Shown here piece after piece: positions 12,643-13,482 of a stretch of 13,482 bases of DNA. The notes below the pieces were generated by a model, which was not told where the DNA came from, did not search any database, and worked only from the letters and a program-made list of their open reading frames with translations. How positions within the stretch are numbered: the first letter of the stretch is position 1; every line of letters begins with the position of its first letter. Where the stretch lies: NCBI GenBank assembly GCA_947446835.1, contig CANFHS010000045.1:1-13482 (forward strand). The letters run 5' to 3'. Origin of the DNA: Bacteriovoracaceae bacterium. Its GTDB lineage: Bacteria; Bdellovibrionota; UBA1018. The position numbers and the translations under genes were made by a program.

Positions 12643-13455
12643 ATGGCCAAGAGCGACGCCTATCGCACCTTGATCCAACGGGAATTCGAGACCCGATGCC
12701 GAAAGAACGCGGCTTATTCCCTGCGTTCCTTTGCGCGGACGTTGGTGATCAGTCCGGGCGCGCTGTCGCAGATCCTTTCTGGAAAGCGCATCCCGTCGCT
12801 CAAGACCGCGCAAGGTCTGCTCAAGCGCCTGGGCCTGTCGCAGGACGATGAGCAGACTTTCCTGGGCTCCTTGGCCCAAAGGCAAAAATCGCGCGGCTTG
12901 AGCCGGATTTCCCCCGCCATCCGCAAGCTGGCCAGCCAGTGGATGCCCGAGCAGAAGGTCGAGATCGACGACTTCGAGATCCTGTCGGAGTGGTACCACT
13001 TTGCCATCTTCGAGTTGACCCAGGTCGAAGGGTTCCAGTCTGACGCGGCCTGGATTGCCCGCGTGTTGGACCTGCCCCAGCCGGTGGTCCAGAGCGGGAT
13101 CGAGCGGTTGATCCGTGCGGGCCTTCTGGTCGAGGCCGAAGGGGTGCTTCGCAGAAGCAGCCAGAGCCTGAGTGTGGGAACCGCGTCGCCCAGCAAGACC
13201 CATGCGGCGTTGCGCTCTTACCATCGGCAGATCCTGGAGCGCGCCATCCGGTCCCTGGACCAGGACCCCGTCGAGGAACGCTGCATGCGTTCCCTGACCG
13301 TGGCGGTCGATCCGGAGCAGCTGCCTTTGGCCAAGGAGATGATCCGCGATTTCGTGCGCTCCTTGGCGGGAGCCCTGGAGACGGGCCGCCCCAAACGGGT
13401 GTACCAGTTGGGCGTGGCCCTTTATCCGGCGCAAAAGGCCGGGGCCGATTCTTGA
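12643..13455 (+). CDS. TIGR02147-family (DUF4423) regulator
   Basis: 270 residues, the usual family length. An N-terminal Xre-like helix-turn-helix covers about 26-66 (SLRSFARTLVISPGALSQIL then SGKRIPSLKTAQGLLKRLGL). The family hallmark SEWYHFAIFEL is at 115-125. A second winged-helix-like segment follows at about 134-170 (AAWIARVLDLPQPVVQSGIE, RLIRAGLL). The C-terminal part ends with KRVYQLGVALYP (251-262), the family's usual closing strand. Members are abundant in Bdellovibrio relatives and Fibrobacter and are presumed DNA-binding regulators; targets are mostly unknown. The ATG at 12643 has no clear Shine-Dalgarno (GTCGGCGCG). It is divergent from the PilZ gene over 70 bp, so it could control it. 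The remaining 27 bases of the window after its stop hold nothing I can support. Confidence 0.9.
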   Translation: MAKSDAYRTLIQREFETRCRKNAAYSLRSFARTLVISPGALSQILSGKRIPSLKTAQGLLKRLGLSQDDEQTFLGSLAQRQKSRGLSRISPAIRKLASQWMPEQKVEIDDFEILSEWYHFAIFELTQVEGFQSDAAWIARVLDLPQPVVQSGIERLIRAGLLVEAEGVLRRSSQSLSVGTASPSKTHAALRSYHRQILERAIRSLDQDPVEERCMRSLTVAVDPEQLPLAKEMIRDFVRSLAGALETGRPKRVYQLGVALYPAQKAGADS

Positions 13456-13482
13456 CCCTGAACCAGCCCAAGGCGGAGAATC

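Noticed and set aside
13450..13482. Start of another gene overlapping the end of the TIGR02147 gene (TTG near 13452)
   Set aside because: Only about ten codons are visible, with no Shine-Dalgarno, so nothing can be supported.

Overview
The window is GC-rich with strongly G/C-biased third codon positions, and looks like chromosomal DNA of a motile Gram-negative bacterium. The best taxonomic hints are the TIGR02147-family regulator at the right end (a family common in Bdellovibrio relatives and Fibrobacter) and a chemoreceptor whose signalling tip reads MLSFNASIEAARAGEHGRG, a Bdellovibrio-like variant. Outer-membrane barrels, periplasmic signal peptides and a chemoreceptor fit this. I infer a high-GC member of Bdellovibrionota/Oligoflexia, not proven. 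No rRNA, tRNA, CRISPR array, insertion sequence or integrase is visible.

Left part (1-3247, minus strand): a small secreted Cys-rich protein, then a 660-residue DUF2779 protein that appears to combine a Cas4-like PD-(D/E)XK/Fe-S nuclease half with a DEDDy-type exonuclease-like half, then an overlapping WYL-domain transcriptional regulator that runs off the left edge. A long imperfect inverted repeat lies just upstream of the nuclease gene and overlaps both its putative promoter and its Shine-Dalgarno. This regulator-nuclease pair with its own candidate operator is the most interesting item in the window; a defence or DNA-maintenance role is a hypothesis only.

Middle part (3404-6833, minus strand): a fatty-acid desaturase, a YhiN/HI0933-family flavoprotein and a histidine-rich outer-membrane barrel-like protein, separated by short gaps containing hairpins. 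They may be partly co-transcribed, but do not form an obvious pathway.

Right part (7060-12112, plus strand): a methyl-accepting chemotaxis protein behind a good sigma-28 (FliA)-type promoter and followed by a strong intrinsic terminator; a porin-like gene that begins almost directly after that terminator and lacks its signal peptide and first strands (probably truncated); a small secreted protein downstream of it; another terminator; and an orphan 7TMR-DISM hybrid-free sensor histidine kinase. At the far right a degenerate PilZ protein (minus) is convergent with the kinase and divergent from the TIGR02147 regulator (plus).

A recurring theme is a sigma-28-like motif (T[C/A]AAG/TAAG, 11-12 nt gap, CCGA/CGAT core) in front of the chemoreceptor (strong), the DUF2779 gene, the PilZ gene and the kinase (weaker). 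If real, it would place the nuclease pair in a motility-linked regulon.
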